Source: Oscillospiraceae bacterium
GTDB lineage: Bacteria; Bacillota; Clostridia; Oscillospirales; Acutalibacteraceae
Direction: 5' to 3'
Assembly: GCA_031262125.1 (NCBI GenBank)
Contig: JAISII010000098.1
Location: 1 to 6,253 of the forward strand
DNA length: 6,253 nt
The position numbers were made by a program, and so were the translations under genes. Positions 5,778 to 6,253 of this stretch are shown in pieces (the first letter of the stretch is position 1; each line of letters opens with the position of its first letter). Under the pieces are notes generated by a model, which ran no database searches, was not told where the DNA came from, and saw nothing but the letters and a program-made list of their open reading frames with translations.

Positions 5778-6253
5778 TTATTCGAACTGCACCTCCTTCG
5801 CTTTTAAAGCGGTTACAAATTCTGTAAACCAAAGCGGGTTTTCGGTTTTTTTATCAAGTGCTAAATAATAAAAAATATTATCTTTGTCTACATTCCCGAT
5901 TGCTATAATCTCAAAACCGTTTGCGTTTGTATAAAACTCGACGACATCGCATAGCGGTACAACTTTTAACAAGTCGCTTTGTCGGGAGGAAAACCGCCTC
6001 TGTACATCATGCAGCGGTAAGCTGTGCCCGCCGTAACGCACACGGTTTTTAATACGCTCAACACTCTCGGCTGCGGTGTCCAGCCCTATATAAAACAGCC
6101 TGACCGTATAGCCCTGTGCTTTGGCAAGCTTTATGGTGGCAAGTGTTTTTGCACCCGACAGTGTGGTCTCTTGGGTAAAATTTTCTTTTTTTTCTATGCA
6201 ATCCAATATCATTTTGCTTGCTATTTTGCCTGCCTGTATAGCAGATAGTTTTT
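5778..6253 (-). CDS. zeta-toxin-like P-loop kinase, 5' end (with the P-loop) outside the window
   Basis: The visible 157 residues match the C-terminal two thirds of the zeta-toxin/UDP-N-acetylglucosamine kinase-like family (COG4185-type small ATPases). An ATG at 6212 could be taken as the start, but the frame stays open upstream to the window edge with family-like sequence (SAIQAGKIASK), so the true start lies beyond 6253. Motifs: AGKIASK before FTQETTLSG (a hallmark ETTLSG block), LFYIGLDTAAESVERIKNRV (a strand then a helix after the catalytic centre), YGGHSLP and DVQRRFSS (the arginine-rich nucleotide-binding block). The Walker A motif would be in the missing N-terminus. Zeta toxins phosphorylate UDP-N-acetylglucosamine and block wall synthesis; many solitary chromosomal relatives have no known substrate or antitoxin. 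It overlaps the potC ribosome binding site and ends one base before potC, so the two are co-transcribed. Family call firm; toxin activity not established. Confidence 0.85.
   Translation of the reverse strand, partial: KLSAIQAGKIASKMILDCIEKKENFTQETTLSGAKTLATIKLAKAQGYTVRLFYIGLDTAAESVERIKNRVRYGGHSLPLHDVQRRFSSRQSDLLKVVPLCDVVEFYTNANGFEIIAIGNVDKDNIFYYLALDKKTENPLWFTEFVTALKAKEVQFE
5791..5798 (-). promoter_or_regulatory. potC ribosome binding site inside the upstream gene
   Basis: The minus strand reads AAGGAGGT, a near-perfect Shine-Dalgarno sequence, within the last codons of the zeta-toxin-like gene (in KAKEVQFE). Fourteen bases separate it from the potC ATG at 5776, longer than the usual 5-9. No closer in-frame start or alternative site exists. 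Ribosomes terminating at 5778 could reinitiate at 5776, so coupling may make up for the long spacing. Confidence 0.55.

Overview
All eight genes in this window lie on the minus strand, so transcription runs from high to low coordinates. Base composition is AT-rich (about 40% GC judged by eye), with long A/T runs between genes. The order cmk, then plsC, then an IspH reading frame that continues without a stop past the normal IspH end, is typical of anaerobic Firmicutes of class Clostridia, where IspH is often fused to ribosomal protein S1. A glutamate 5-kinase without its C-terminal RNA-binding domain and a Wzm/Wzt-type exporter also fit a Clostridia chromosome. I cannot name the species.

Layout in the direction of transcription: the 3' part of a zeta-toxin-like P-loop kinase gene that enters from the right edge (5778-6253); potC, a spermidine/putrescine-type ABC permease, one base after it (4982-5776); a spacer of about 80 bp with a plausible promoter (4901-4981); an ABC-2 exporter made of a Wzm/TagG-like permease (4085-4900) and a short Wzt-like ATPase (3254-4039); proB (2414-3208); cmk (1686-2354); plsC (986-1624); and ispH running off the left edge (1-915, probably fused to rpsA).

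No intergenic gap exceeds about 80 bp and I find no convincing Rho-independent terminator, so the genes from the exporter to ispH could share one long transcript topped up by internal promoters. Functionally it is a mixed housekeeping cluster: polyamine uptake, surface glycan export, the first step of proline synthesis, CMP/dCMP phosphorylation, phosphatidate synthesis, and the last step of the MEP isoprenoid pathway joined to translation. No tRNA, rRNA, CRISPR array, insertion sequence or phage gene was seen.

The points most worth a second look are the zeta-toxin-like kinase next to potC, the perfect 19-bp palindrome over a consensus -10 box in front of plsC (with a revised TTG start for that gene), the IspH tail, and an exporter and a proB that lack their usual partners nearby. 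Nothing here is clearly an undescribed system; most of the window is ordinary core genome.
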